DNA of 64,000 nt from Fischerella thermalis PCC 7521. Lineage in GTDB: Bacteria > Cyanobacteriota > Cyanobacteriia > Cyanobacteriales > Nostocaceae. Made by a program: the position numbers and the translations under genes. The notes under the pieces are model-generated. The model was not told where the DNA came from, ran no database searches, and saw only the letters and a list, made by a program, of their open reading frames with translations. Location of the stretch: assembly GCF_000317225.1 (NCBI RefSeq), contig NZ_AJLL01000008.1, positions 30,184 to 94,183 of the forward strand, given 5' to 3'. Below are positions 37,326 through 46,749 of the stretch, piece after piece (position 1 is the first letter of the stretch; the number at the start of each line of letters is the position of its first letter).

Positions 37326-38120
37326 ATGCTGGCTTTAATTAACTCTGTAAACCCCTGGCTAGTGGGAGTGGCGTTGAATTCTATCTTGTTAGTTGTGGCT
37401 TGGATTGCTCCCAAAAAACTACTCACAAGCGCTGGTTACTTCCACGCTTGGTTACTAGGTGTCCTAATTTGGGGGACATTAGGTTGGCAAGGATATATAG
37501 TTGTAATGTTCTATTTTCTGGTTGGTTCCTTTGTCACACGTATAGGCATGGCCCAAAAAGAAGCTGAAGGTATTGCCGAAAAGCGTTCTGGTGCCAGAGG
37601 ACCAGAAAATGTTTGGGGTTCAGCTTTAATTGGGACACTGTGCGCTTTAGGAGTAGGAATGCTAGACTTGGGAACCCTTCCCGTTACCCAATCCCTGATC
37701 GCTGATCTCCGATCCCTACTAATCCTGGGTTATGTAGCCAGTTTTAGTACCAAGTTGTCTGATACTTGTGCTAGTGAAGTGGGGAAAGCCTACGGCAAAA
37801 GTACTTTCTTGATTACCACCCTACAACCAGTACCCCGTGGAACTGAGGGAGCAGTAAGTTTAGAAGGAACCTTGGCTGGGGTAGTGGCTTCAGTGGTGAT
37901 TGCTTTTGTGGGTTGGGCTGTTGGTTTAGTCGAACTTTTGGGCGTACTTTGGTGCGTAGTAGCAGCATTTATTGCCACAAATTTAGAAAGTGTCATTGGA
38001 GCAACATTGCAATCAAAGTACACTTGGTTAACTAACGAATTAGTGAATATTTTAAATACATTAATCGGTGCGATCGCAGCGATTTTTTTGGCTTGGTTTT
38101 GGGCAATTACAGTTGCTTAA
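37326..38120 (+). CDS. DUF92 / VTE6-like phytyl-phosphate kinase
   Basis: 264 residues with six or more membrane helices. Diagnostic blocks: AGYFHAWLLGVLIWGTLGWQGY, KRSGARGPENVWGSAL, SFSTKLSDTCASEVGKAYGKST, TLQPVPRGTEGAVSLEGTLAG and ATNLESVIGATLQ. This is the DUF92 family, whose plant and Synechocystis members phosphorylate phytyl-phosphate to phytyl-diphosphate (VTE6) for tocopherol synthesis. Together with the VTE5-like gene at 20869 it would complete phytol salvage. It is divergent from the S8 protease. Confidence 0.88.
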   Translation: MLALINSVNPWLVGVALNSILLVVAWIAPKKLLTSAGYFHAWLLGVLIWGTLGWQGYIVVMFYFLVGSFVTRIGMAQKEAEGIAEKRSGARGPENVWGSALIGTLCALGVGMLDLGTLPVTQSLIADLRSLLILGYVASFSTKLSDTCASEVGKAYGKSTFLITTLQPVPRGTEGAVSLEGTLAGVVASVVIAFVGWAVGLVELLGVLWCVVAAFIATNLESVIGATLQSKYTWLTNELVNILNTLIGAIAAIFLAWFWAITVA

Positions 38121-38396
38121 TCTCTACAGACAAGAGTGAGGAGATTGTAATTCTAATAACGTGAGATTGTCAGCTAATTTTGAATGCGTAGTTATTTTTC
38201 CCAAAGGGCACTAGTTGTTTCTGCCATACTCTCATAATCATTTTCCGATACTAGGTAGATATTTTTACGATATATTTACAAGATGGAGTTGCCACTCTGT
38301 CTTGTAAGTCTTACTATGTCTATATAAACTTGGCATATTCCTGTCAAGGAAAATACGAATTTCCTCTGAGAAATAAATGTATAAATATTTTATGTC

Positions 38397-39173
38397 ATGT
38401 TACGTGTTTACCCTATGGAATCTTCATCGTTTTTAAATATTGATGAGCAACCGATTTCGATTGGACAAGCGGTAAAGTATTTGCAAAATTCTGGAAAATT
38501 AGGACAATTCATTGGGGATATTCTGCGTCAATATGTAATAGAAAAAGAATTACAAACTCGCGAAGATATAGCTATTAGTCCGGCTCTTACTGAACAGGCA
38601 ATTATTGATTTTCGACTTAAAAATCAACTCACAGATCCGAAAAGTTTTCAAGAATGGCTACAAAATAATGGCAAAGACTATGATTCTTTCCACTCTAGTG
38701 TGGCTCTAGGCTTCAAGTTAGAAAAACTCAAAGCAGTAGTAACAGAACCAAAGTTGCCAGAATATTTCATAGAAAGGAAAATTTTCCTGGATCGGGTGGT
38801 GATTTCGCGAATTATTGTAGATAATCGGGAACTAGCCGAGGAATTACAAGCCCAAATAGAGGAAGGAGCTAGCTTTGAGGCATTAGCTAGAGAATACTCA
38901 CTCACAGAGGATCGAATCGTCAACGGTATGATGGGCCCCGTCAGCCGAGGAACATTGCCTGATAAACTCAGGGCAGCAATTGATGTGGCAAGACCAATGG
39001 AAATAGTAGGGCCAATAGAACTGGAAGAACGTTATGGTTTGTTTCGTGTAGAACAAATTTTGCCAGCTTCATTGGAAGATACTCAACTAAAGCAAGCACT
39101 ACAGAATGAGTTGTTTGAGAAATGGCTAGCAGAGAAAATTCAGAAGCTAACGGTAAAACTGCAAGTGAATTAA
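38397..39173 (+). CDS. SurA/PpiC-like peptidyl-prolyl isomerase (foldase)
   Basis: 258 residues. The N-terminal 120 residues are the SurA-N-like helical chaperone part (DILRQYVIEKELQTREDIAIS). The rotamase (parvulin) domain spans about 130-235: VISRIIVDNRELAEELQAQIEEGASFEALAREYS, ending GPIELEERYGLFRVEQI, although the parvulin Cys/His core is not obvious. Cytoplasmic start, no signal peptide: in cyanobacteria such genes commonly precede type I exporters. It overlaps the exporter start by 52 bases, so the two are translationally coupled. Confidence 0.85.
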   Translation: MLRVYPMESSSFLNIDEQPISIGQAVKYLQNSGKLGQFIGDILRQYVIEKELQTREDIAISPALTEQAIIDFRLKNQLTDPKSFQEWLQNNGKDYDSFHSSVALGFKLEKLKAVVTEPKLPEYFIERKIFLDRVVISRIIVDNRELAEELQAQIEEGASFEALAREYSLTEDRIVNGMMGPVSRGTLPDKLRAAIDVARPMEIVGPIELEERYGLFRVEQILPASLEDTQLKQALQNELFEKWLAEKIQKLTVKLQVN

Positions 39174-41797
39174 AGCTGATAGATGATGAGTCTTCACATA
39201 CAAGGGTGCTAGCCTCTCTACCTTGGACAAAAGCACCACTATGTTGGTTAACTCCACAACAGCAAACCCTATTGAAAAAACGGGCAGAAACTCTGCGCTT
39301 CGGTTTAGGAGAAAAAATCTGGCCAAAAGATGGGGTGGGCTATCAGTTTTTGATTGTGACTGGTAAAGTCCGTTTGCGCCAAGAAGGAATTGGTAAACCC
39401 CTAGCAACTTTAGCTGCGGGTGATTGGTTTGGTAGCTTGCAGGAACTACCCCTCGAATGCAAAGCTGTAGCTGCTAGTAAAGATGTAGTAGTGGTACGTT
39501 GGCCTGTAGGAATATGGGCAGAAATTTCCACACCACAGATTGAAGAGTTTTGGCGAGGAAGACCTCAAGATGATGGGGGGATGGGGAGAACCGGAGATGG
39601 GGAGACGAGGGAAAGTTCTCTCCCCACCACCCCACCACCCCACCACCCCAGCAAAGACAGTCCCACCCCCCCCACTTACCCCTTTGTTGCTAGCCGCAAC
39701 ACTGCTGCTGCTTGCTTGACAATGGTGGCGCAACAATTAGATCAACCCGTGAAGTTGGAATGGGTACAACGCCAAGTCAGAGGACAGCAGCCGAAACATG
39801 TTGTAGAAGCAGCAGAAAAGTTAGGCTTTGTGCTGCGACGGTTACAGGTGAGTTGGTTTGATTTGCAGCAGTTGTCATTTCCGGCTTTGTTGCAGTGGCG
39901 TGCATCCCCAGAAGCTGAGGGCAACTGGGTTGTAGTGTATGCTGTCAGGGGCGATCGCTTACTCATTGCCAATCCCCTGAATGGCGATCGCACTTGTGAA
40001 GTTTTGCCGCAGTCCTTGGTGGAACAACATTGGAATGGGCAACTGTGGCAAGTTGAGTTAATCCAAAAGCAGGAAAAATTCAACCTCAGTTGGTTTTTAC
40101 CAGCAGTATGGCAGTACCGAGGACTGTTAGGGGAAGTGTTGCTGGCGTCGTTGACATTACAGATGTTAGGGTTAGCAACGCCACTCATTACCCAAGTCGT
40201 GATCGATAAAGTCATGGTGCAAGAGAGTTTGGCGACTCTTGATGTCATGGCGATCGCCTTATTGCTAGTAGCACTTTTTGAGGCAGTACTTGGTATTTTG
40301 CGGCTATTTGTCTTTACTCATACCGCCCGGCGCTTGGATTTAAGTTTGTCCGCCCAGCTATTTCGCCACTTGATGCGCTTACCTTTGGCTTACTTTGAAT
40401 CACGCAGGGTAGGAGACACAGTTGCACGGGTGCAAGAACTGGAACAAATTCGCCAATTCCTCACAGGTACAGCGTTGACTGTGGTGTTAGATAGTGTCTT
40501 TGCTGTGGTGTACCTGGTGTTGATGTTTTACTACAGCATTCCGCTTACCTTCACGGCGTTGGCTGTGCTACCTTTATTTGCCATCCTCACACTTGTAGCT
40601 ACACCAATTCTCCGTAACTGGCTAAACGAAACTTTTAACCGCAGTGCTGATAGCCAGTCGTTTTTGGTAGAAACGGTGACAGGAATTCATTCAGTGAAAG
40701 CCCATGCAGCCGAAGCAGTCGCACGCGATCGCTGGGAAGGTTTATTTGCCCGTTTCATCCGCACAAGCTTCAAAGCTTCCACCACCTCTAACATCAGCAG
40801 CAATATCGGTGACTTCCTGACTAATTTCTCTAGCCTACTCATTCTCTGGTTTGGTGCTAAGTTAGTCATTGACAACAAACTAACTGTTGGTCAACTTGTT
40901 GCTTTTCAAATGCTTTCTGGTAGAGTTACCGGGCCATTACTGCGATTAGTGCAACTATGGCAAAATCTGCAACAAGTTCTACTTTCCGTAGACAGGATTG
41001 GTGATATTCTCAACGTCGCCCCAGAAGCAGAACCGGGTACAGGTTTAGTTTTGCCACCCCTGAAAGGGCAAGTCGTTTTTGATCAAGTCTTCTTCCGCTA
41101 CCGCCAAAACACTGAACCCGTACTGCGAGGCATTTCTTTTAACGTCCAGCCAGGGCAATTTGTCGGTATTGTCGGACGCAGTGGTTCTGGTAAGAGTACC
41201 CTTTCTAAGCTTTTGCAACGCCTCTATCAAATTGAATCAGGACGCATCCTCATTGATGGTTTTGATATTAAAAGTGCTGATTTAACTTCACTGCGTCAAC
41301 AGATTAGTGTTGTCCTCCAAGAAGACTTTTTATTCAACGGTTCGATTTTGGAGAATATTACCCTTGGAAATCCCGAGATTAGCGCTGAACAAGTAGTAGA
41401 AGCTGCTAGACTTGCTGTTGCCCACGACTTTATTAGTGAATTACCCCACGGTTACGAAACCAACGTCGGCGAAAGGGGTACAGCTTTATCTGGTGGACAA
41501 CGACAGCGTATAGCCCTAGCGCGGTTGTTCCTCTCCCAAGCACCAATTTTGATTTTAGATGAAGCTACCAGCGCCCTGGATAGTGAAACCGAACAGCAAG
41601 TACTGCAAAACTTGCAAACAGTTTCTCAAGGACGAACTGTATTTTTAATTGCTCACCGCTTTGCACCTTTAAAACGTGCTGATCTAATTTTGGTGTTAGA
41701 AAAAGGAGTTCTCGTCGAACGCGGTACACATACAGACTTGTTACAGCAAAAGGGTTTGTATTGGTCGCTATATCAACGACAGCAGTTTAATATTTAA
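39122..41797 (+). CDS. Cyclic-nucleotide-binding-like/C39-like ABC exporter
   Basis: 891 residues. A cNMP-binding-like beta barrel (about 35-135: FLIVTGKVRLRQEG, LATLAAGDWFGSL), a Pro/His-rich linker (about 155-180), a C39-like domain (about 182-300), an ABC membrane domain (about 330-620) and an ATPase with Walker A GRSGSGKST (about 685), signature LSGGQRQ (about 789) and Walker B ILILDEATSALD (about 809). The peptidase Cys is missing: DCGAACLAM of C39 reads NTAAACLTM, so this is a HlyB-like substrate-binding domain. Compare HetC, which shares the architecture. It needs an HlyD partner, but none follows within 800 bp. Confidence 0.92.
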   Translation: MASRENSEANGKTASELKLIDDESSHTRVLASLPWTKAPLCWLTPQQQTLLKKRAETLRFGLGEKIWPKDGVGYQFLIVTGKVRLRQEGIGKPLATLAAGDWFGSLQELPLECKAVAASKDVVVVRWPVGIWAEISTPQIEEFWRGRPQDDGGMGRTGDGETRESSLPTTPPPHHPSKDSPTPPTYPFVASRNTAAACLTMVAQQLDQPVKLEWVQRQVRGQQPKHVVEAAEKLGFVLRRLQVSWFDLQQLSFPALLQWRASPEAEGNWVVVYAVRGDRLLIANPLNGDRTCEVLPQSLVEQHWNGQLWQVELIQKQEKFNLSWFLPAVWQYRGLLGEVLLASLTLQMLGLATPLITQVVIDKVMVQESLATLDVMAIALLLVALFEAVLGILRLFVFTHTARRLDLSLSAQLFRHLMRLPLAYFESRRVGDTVARVQELEQIRQFLTGTALTVVLDSVFAVVYLVLMFYYSIPLTFTALAVLPLFAILTLVATPILRNWLNETFNRSADSQSFLVETVTGIHSVKAHAAEAVARDRWEGLFARFIRTSFKASTTSNISSNIGDFLTNFSSLLILWFGAKLVIDNKLTVGQLVAFQMLSGRVTGPLLRLVQLWQNLQQVLLSVDRIGDILNVAPEAEPGTGLVLPPLKGQVVFDQVFFRYRQNTEPVLRGISFNVQPGQFVGIVGRSGSGKSTLSKLLQRLYQIESGRILIDGFDIKSADLTSLRQQISVVLQEDFLFNGSILENITLGNPEISAEQVVEAARLAVAHDFISELPHGYETNVGERGTALSGGQRQRIALARLFLSQAPILILDEATSALDSETEQQVLQNLQTVSQGRTVFLIAHRFAPLKRADLILVLEKGVLVERGTHTDLLQQKGLYWSLYQRQQFNI

Positions 41798-41937
41798 CTT
41801 CTCGTCTCTGAGAAACAAGGCAGAGGAGGCGTGGGTTCGCCACCTGCGGGCGAACAAGGAACGCCGTGGCAAAAGGCAGAAGGCAGAAGGAAAGAGGATT
41901 TGACTTAAGCAATCCTAAATCATTCGCGAGAGGCGAT

Positions 41938-41967
41938 ATCCCCGACTTCGCAAGAGTTGTCGGGGAT
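41938..41967. repeat. Hairpin repeat, same core as the 26844 terminator
   Basis: ATCCCCGAC (41938-41946) and GTCGGGGAT (41959-41967) around a 12-base loop. The stem sequence is that of the sir terminator. It follows the exporter gene by about 140 bp. Confidence 0.7.
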
Positions 41968-42299
41968 CTGGGGTTCCGTATTTTCTCACAACTTAATTAG
42001 GATTGCTATATTTAGCTAACAGTTTGGCTACTTTAGCACTTACCGTTTTCTAAAACATGACTTTAATTTACATTAAGCGTAAAATATCAATGGATTTTTT
42101 TGCTAATCTCGTCTAATCTGTATTTATCGATAGTTTTTGCTACTTATAATCATCCAATTTGTATCGGTAATTACTTAAAAAATTAACAGGGGTTTTATAC
42201 CATAGACGTATGGAAAGCAAGCTTGCAAAACAGTAATTTCTTAAAGAGAACAACATTAACATCACAAGCTAAAAACCTTTCTTGGTTCCGATGAGAAAA

Positions 42300-42401
42300 A
42301 CCAGCCTGCCTTTTTAGGGTGCAACTAGTGAATGAGATGCTTTAGAATTTCTCATTGAGGCAATGACTCCTTTATTAGGGTAGCCCCTAAAAGAGGCTGG
42401 T
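42300..42401 (+). ncRNA. Candidate structured RNA upstream of the RHH gene
   Basis: In the 41798-42595 intergenic region, about 100 nt folds on inspection: ACCAGCCT (42300-42307) with AGGCTGGT (42394-42401); CTTTTTAGGG (42310-42319) with CCCCTAAAAG (42384-42393, one bulge); and an inner hairpin AATGAGA/TCTCATT around TGCTTTAGAATT. T-rich TCTTCCGTTTC follows. Such nesting is unlikely by chance. It might be a leader of the protein at 42596 or an independent sRNA. The class is unidentified. The rest of the spacer is AT-rich with a repeat rich in GGAACGCCGTGGC near 41860. Confidence 0.45.
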
Positions 42402-42595
42402 CTTCCGTTTCTTCTTCATGTATTAAGTACATGGACATAATTAAGCGTCAAAGATACTTCTAGTTTGTAGTAAGTGTTACCCTTATAGAAGTTACTATAG
42501 GCAGGACTTTTACTAGTTACTAGAAACTTTAGTTTATTTATGTTCATCTACTTACTTCTGAACACACCCAAAACATTTTAGGTAAATATTCAGTA

Positions 42596-42805
42596 ATGAT
42601 GAACAAAAAATGGGCAACAAAGCGAATTACTTTAAACCTAGCATCAGGTGAAGCCGAAAAGCTTGAAAAATATTGCCAACAAACTGGAAGACCAGCAACA
42701 GACGTGATTCGGGAACTTATTCGAGGACTACCTATACAAATGCAAACTGACTTAAATCCAATTGAACAGAATTACTCCACTACAATAGGGCAATTAAGAA
42801 CATAA
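42596..42805 (+). CDS. Ribbon-helix-helix (CopG-like) protein
   Basis: 69 residues. TKRITLNLASGEAEKLEKYCQQTGRPATDVIRELIRGLP has the RHH layout: one beta strand, then two helices, with a positively charged strand face. These proteins dimerise and bind DNA, usually as antitoxins or plasmid/regulatory proteins. No toxin gene follows on this strand; the next gene is on the opposite strand. A long 5' leader contains the candidate structured RNA at 42300. ATG at 42596 (or 42599). Confidence 0.75.
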   Translation: MMNKKWATKRITLNLASGEAEKLEKYCQQTGRPATDVIRELIRGLPIQMQTDLNPIEQNYSTTIGQLRT

Positions 42806-42901
42806 TTGATAATTCCTGTTAGTTCCTCATTGATCAATCATAATTCATAATTAAAAACCTTAATTATGAATTATGATTTACTAATTATCAATTATTGATT
42901 A

Positions 42902-44227
42902 TTAATCAGGACTGTTAACTACTCTTGGTAACTCCACACGAAAAGTTGAACCTTCACCAAGTTTACTTTCTACAGTGATGCTGCCTTTCATCAAGCGCAC
43001 TAATTGGTCTACAATTGCTAGTCCTAAACCAGTACCACCTTGTTTGCGTGTGAGACATTGGTTGACTTGACGAAATTCTTGGAAGATGTTTTTTAAGTCG
43101 GCTTCGCTAATGCCTATACCTGTATCTTTCACGAGCAACATCACTCGTTCTTGAATTTCTAACACTTCCACATTTACTTTACCTATATCGGTAAATTTAA
43201 TCGCATTAGAAAGCAGATTAACTAAAATTTGGCGGACGCGATCGCTATCATTAATAACGTTAGGATTTTGCAAGTTAATATAAACATCTAAAGCTAAATG
43301 TTTCTGCTGGGCTAAACAGTTAAGTTCTTCTACTGTTTTTGTAACCAAATCAGCTAAATTGAATTCTGTCAAATTCAACTCCAGCCGCCCAGCCTCCAGC
43401 TTGGAAAAATCTAGTATATCCTCGATCAACACTAGCAGGCGTCTAGCACTAGATAAAATCCGTTCTACCATATTTCTTGCCTGCGGAGGAAACTGATTGT
43501 ATGGGTGGCGTAGCAGTAGTTGGGAAAAGCCCAAAATCGCATTCATGGGGGTACGCAGTTCATGAGACATAAACGCCAAAAATTGTGATTTCAGCCTTGT
43601 CGCTTCTTGGAGTTGCAAATTTTCCAGCTTCATCGCCCGTAACTGTTCTTCTGCTTGTTTGCGGGCGGTAATATCCCGTACCAACCAACGCCAGCCTTTG
43701 GGATTACCTTCGCGATTCCATATTGTAGTGACACTGATGGCAGCATCAAATTCACCCCCCTCCCGCGTATGCATTTGAATTTCCCAATCTTGGATTTGTT
43801 TGATCTGGTGCAAACGCATGAGCTGGAAACGAAAGGCACGACGCTGATGTTCTGGGATGAAGTTGATGAGTAATTTGCCTTGGAGATATTTTTGTGATAT
43901 TTTAAGTAAATTAGTAGCAGCGCGATTTGCTTCTAAGATTTTGCCTGCGATGTTAGTCACCAAATAGGCATCTGGCGCAAAATCAAATAGTTCTTTGTAG
44001 CGTTGGCGTTCCACTTCCAACGCAGCACGAATATCTATTAACTCCTCGTTTTGTTGGCGTACTTCTTCTTCTGCTACTTTTAGTTCTTCTAACGCTGTAT
44101 TAAGTTCTTCAAGACAGTCGTGCAGAATTTCCGATGGCGGTAAAGGCGATCTTTTGGCGTGATCTTGTAGCGCATCAGCACGTTGACGCACAGCCTCTAT
44201 TTGTTGGGTCAATTCGTAGGCGTTCAC
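42902..44227 (-). CDS. PAS-domain sensor histidine kinase
   Basis: 441 residues from GTG 44227, which has AGGAG six to seven bases upstream; extra upstream frame to 44275 looks non-coding. A coiled coil (about 5-75), then a PAS domain (about 80-195: YKELFDFAPDAYLVTNIAG, DWEIQMHTREGGEFDAAISV, GWRWLVRDIT), HisKA AFMSHELRTPMNAILGFSQLL with H222, and HATPase_c (VKDTGIGISEADL, GGTGLGLAIVDQLV). Last gene of the CheB/CheB/CheR series on this strand, about 330 bp after cheR, which suggests a signalling role together with it. Confidence 0.92.
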   Translation of the reverse strand: MNAYELTQQIEAVRQRADALQDHAKRSPLPPSEILHDCLEELNTALEELKVAEEEVRQQNEELIDIRAALEVERQRYKELFDFAPDAYLVTNIAGKILEANRAATNLLKISQKYLQGKLLINFIPEHQRRAFRFQLMRLHQIKQIQDWEIQMHTREGGEFDAAISVTTIWNREGNPKGWRWLVRDITARKQAEEQLRAMKLENLQLQEATRLKSQFLAFMSHELRTPMNAILGFSQLLLRHPYNQFPPQARNMVERILSSARRLLVLIEDILDFSKLEAGRLELNLTEFNLADLVTKTVEELNCLAQQKHLALDVYINLQNPNVINDSDRVRQILVNLLSNAIKFTDIGKVNVEVLEIQERVMLLVKDTGIGISEADLKNIFQEFRQVNQCLTRKQGGTGLGLAIVDQLVRLMKGSITVESKLGEGSTFRVELPRVVNSPD

Positions 44228-44557
44228 ACTGAAACTCCTATTAGTTCTCGCTGGTTTTCTATATTTTTGAATCAATTTTTTTAATCAAGTTATGTAAAAC
44301 TCTCAGAGTAATTAGCACTGACAAAATAGTCAGGAAGACTCTGGATTATGAAATTAATGTAGCGAAACTGATTGATTAATAGATTTAGGGGAGAAATAGG
44401 GAAGTATTTTTGGCATATTAAATGAGATTGAATTTTAAAATTTTTTTAATTGTCTATCTTGTACTAGTCAAATCATAGCTCCTGTCGAAGACAGTATTTC
44501 AGTGATAACATACAGCTTCTAAAGTATGAGTTTAGGAAGAGTAGAATACAATATAAA

Positions 44558-46423
44558 TTATTCGCTTGTGTCAATTTCTTCCATTAACAAGATTACTCCT
44601 TGAATATCGTGTGTGGTCGACCCACGTAAAGGTGTACAGGAAACTTTGCACAAAATTGCCCGACCACGACGATTTGTGGCTTGTAGTGTCACTTCTGGGT
44701 ATGGTAATTCTCCGAGTAAGCAGGTGCGGATTGGCTGACGCAGTTGTTCGACTGACAAGCCGATATCTAGGTTTAGGAAGTGTCTACCTTTAACTTCATC
44801 AGCGCGGACGCCCCAGAGGTCTTCAGCACGATAGTTCCAAATTTGGATGTGTAGGTCTTGGTTAAGAACAGCCACCCCGCTATGCAAACCAGACAAAATC
44901 GATTCCAAAAAGGTGTTGACTTGGACGAGTTCATCACTACGTTGACGCAGTTCGTCATTCAGGGCGTGGAGTTCTTCGTTAGTAGATTGCAGTTCCTCGT
45001 TCATCGTCTCCAATTCTTCATTGGTAGATTGGAGTTCTTCGTTGGTTGTTTCTAGTTCTTCGACGGTGGATTGGAGTTCTTCGTTTGTTGTTTCTAGTTC
45101 TTCGTTAGTAGATTGGAGTTCTTCGTAAGCTGTTTCTAGTTCTTGGTTCGCGTGTACTAGTTCGTTTTGTAACTGTTTAAAGCGGGTAACGTCGGTGAAG
45201 ACAATTTTTACACCTAAGAGTTCATCACCATTGTTATCTATGAGTGGTATGATGTGGACGTCAAAAAACCTGGTTTCTTGCTCTGTAATTGACCATTCAA
45301 CATCTTTTAAAATCACAGCACGACGGTTAGTGCTAGCTTGGTCAATCCGCGATCGCAATTCCACTGGTCGGTAGGAAATTTCTAAATCCTGCAAGGGACG
45401 ACCTATATCCCTGGGATTGAGATTAAATAAACTCCGGGCTTGTTCGTTGGCTAGTACCAATGAATTGTGAACATCCACTATCACCTGGGCGATCGGATCG
45501 ATCTCAAAGGCGGCTTGATGAATGCGAGTAATTGGGTTAACCATCTCCGATGTGGATTGCTGAGTATTCAAATGAGTTATATTCAACAACAAATCGCGAC
45601 GATTGCCGTTTGGTAATTTTGTGAAGATCCGCCGCCGCAAGTCAACAGGTGTAAAGGAGTGATTACGAGCAAACAGCATTTCTGCTTTACCCAAAAATAG
45701 AAACCCATGATCGCGTACAGCAAAGTGAAAACGATCCAGAATTTTCGCCTGGGTTTCAGAGTTGAAATACATCAGAGTATTGCGACACACCAGCAGATCA
45801 ATTCTGGAGATTGGTGCATCTTGTACTAAATCGTGACGACCAAAAATTACACCGCGACGTAACTCTTTTTGCACAACGTACCGACCACCAACACGCTCAA
45901 AATACTTTTCCAGTAGTTCTGAAGAAATGGTTTGAATTTCTTTGGGGCTGTAGTTAGCATGACGAGCATATTCCAGCGCTTCCACATCCACATCAGTGGC
46001 AAATACTTTCACTCGCGCTGTGTATTGTTCCATACCCAGTGCTTCAGCCAACAACATAGCTAAGGTGTAAGTTTCTTCCCCAGAAGCACATCCCGCACTC
46101 CATACTCGAATCGGTTGGCTGAGGTGCTTATTAGTAATTATTTGAGGAATAATGTCACTTGCTATATACTCCCATGCTTCTGCATCTCGAAAGAAACCTG
46201 TGACATTGATCAAGATTGTGTTAAATAACTCAACAAACTCGTCTGGATGCACCTCTAAGTAGTCAAGATATTCGTTGTAATCTTCAACACCAATTGTTTG
46301 CATACGTCTTTTGATGCGGCGGCTTAAGCTGGTGCGCTTGTAGCCCCCAAAATCAAAACCACGGTTGTGTTTGATGTACTCTAAGAGGTTTTCTAGTTCT
46401 GGATTAGTTTCCGTGGCGCTCAT
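44558..46423 (-). CDS. CheR methyltransferase with PAS domains
   Basis: 621 residues. CheR N-terminal helices (about 5-70), then the SAM-binding domain (RVWSAGCASGEETYTLAMLLAEAL about 105; VCRNTLMYFNSETQ). A PAS domain follows (about 300-410), then a long coiled coil built of NEELQSTNEELETTNEEL-type repeats, and a second PAS (about 500-610: GLHSGVAVLNQDLHIQIWNYR). CheR methylates glutamates of chemoreceptors. Here no receptor genes are near, so this is a CheR of the combined CheB-CheR-PAS type whose true target is unknown. Its neighbours are CheB-type genes upstream and a kinase downstream. Confidence 0.93.
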   Translation of the reverse strand: MSATETNPELENLLEYIKHNRGFDFGGYKRTSLSRRIKRRMQTIGVEDYNEYLDYLEVHPDEFVELFNTILINVTGFFRDAEAWEYIASDIIPQIITNKHLSQPIRVWSAGCASGEETYTLAMLLAEALGMEQYTARVKVFATDVDVEALEYARHANYSPKEIQTISSELLEKYFERVGGRYVVQKELRRGVIFGRHDLVQDAPISRIDLLVCRNTLMYFNSETQAKILDRFHFAVRDHGFLFLGKAEMLFARNHSFTPVDLRRRIFTKLPNGNRRDLLLNITHLNTQQSTSEMVNPITRIHQAAFEIDPIAQVIVDVHNSLVLANEQARSLFNLNPRDIGRPLQDLEISYRPVELRSRIDQASTNRRAVILKDVEWSITEQETRFFDVHIIPLIDNNGDELLGVKIVFTDVTRFKQLQNELVHANQELETAYEELQSTNEELETTNEELQSTVEELETTNEELQSTNEELETMNEELQSTNEELHALNDELRQRSDELVQVNTFLESILSGLHSGVAVLNQDLHIQIWNYRAEDLWGVRADEVKGRHFLNLDIGLSVEQLRQPIRTCLLGELPYPEVTLQATNRRGRAILCKVSCTPLRGSTTHDIQGVILLMEEIDTSE

Positions 46424-46606
46424 AGTCAGTGATTGGGCAAAATTAGGGTTAATTGTGTAGAGTCAGGGAATAGTATAAAGAATGTGTAATTAATTTTGCG
46501 ATCGTACTTAAAAAGTAAAATTTTATAACTATACCTTTTCGCTGTAACCAGGCTACAAATTGTAGATGTGATATCAATTCCCTTTAAACGTAAAACATAT
46601 TTGTGT

Positions 46607-46638
46607 TGTACCAGAGGTGCCATGGCACCTCTGGTACA
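46607..46638. repeat. Perfect 32-bp palindrome
   Basis: TGTACCAGAGGTGCCA (46607-46622) is followed by its exact complement TGGCACCTCTGGTACA (46623-46638). Best copy of the dispersed palindrome family. It lies in the 46424-46749 gap between CheR and CheB genes; the rest of that gap has a G-rich tract near 46690 and no gene. Confidence 0.9.
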
Positions 46639-46749
46639 GGATTTAAATGTTGTATCGTGATTAAGGTAAATTGGTATGAGCCGGAAGAGGGGTGTCCCAT
46701 AGGACGGGGTGAGGTTTTTTCATTGGGACTGCCCCCTGCCTTTGTTTAA

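Noticed and set aside
39122..41797. Bacteriocin-processing peptidase exporter
   Set aside because: The C39 domain lacks its catalytic cysteine, so no leader cleavage is expected.
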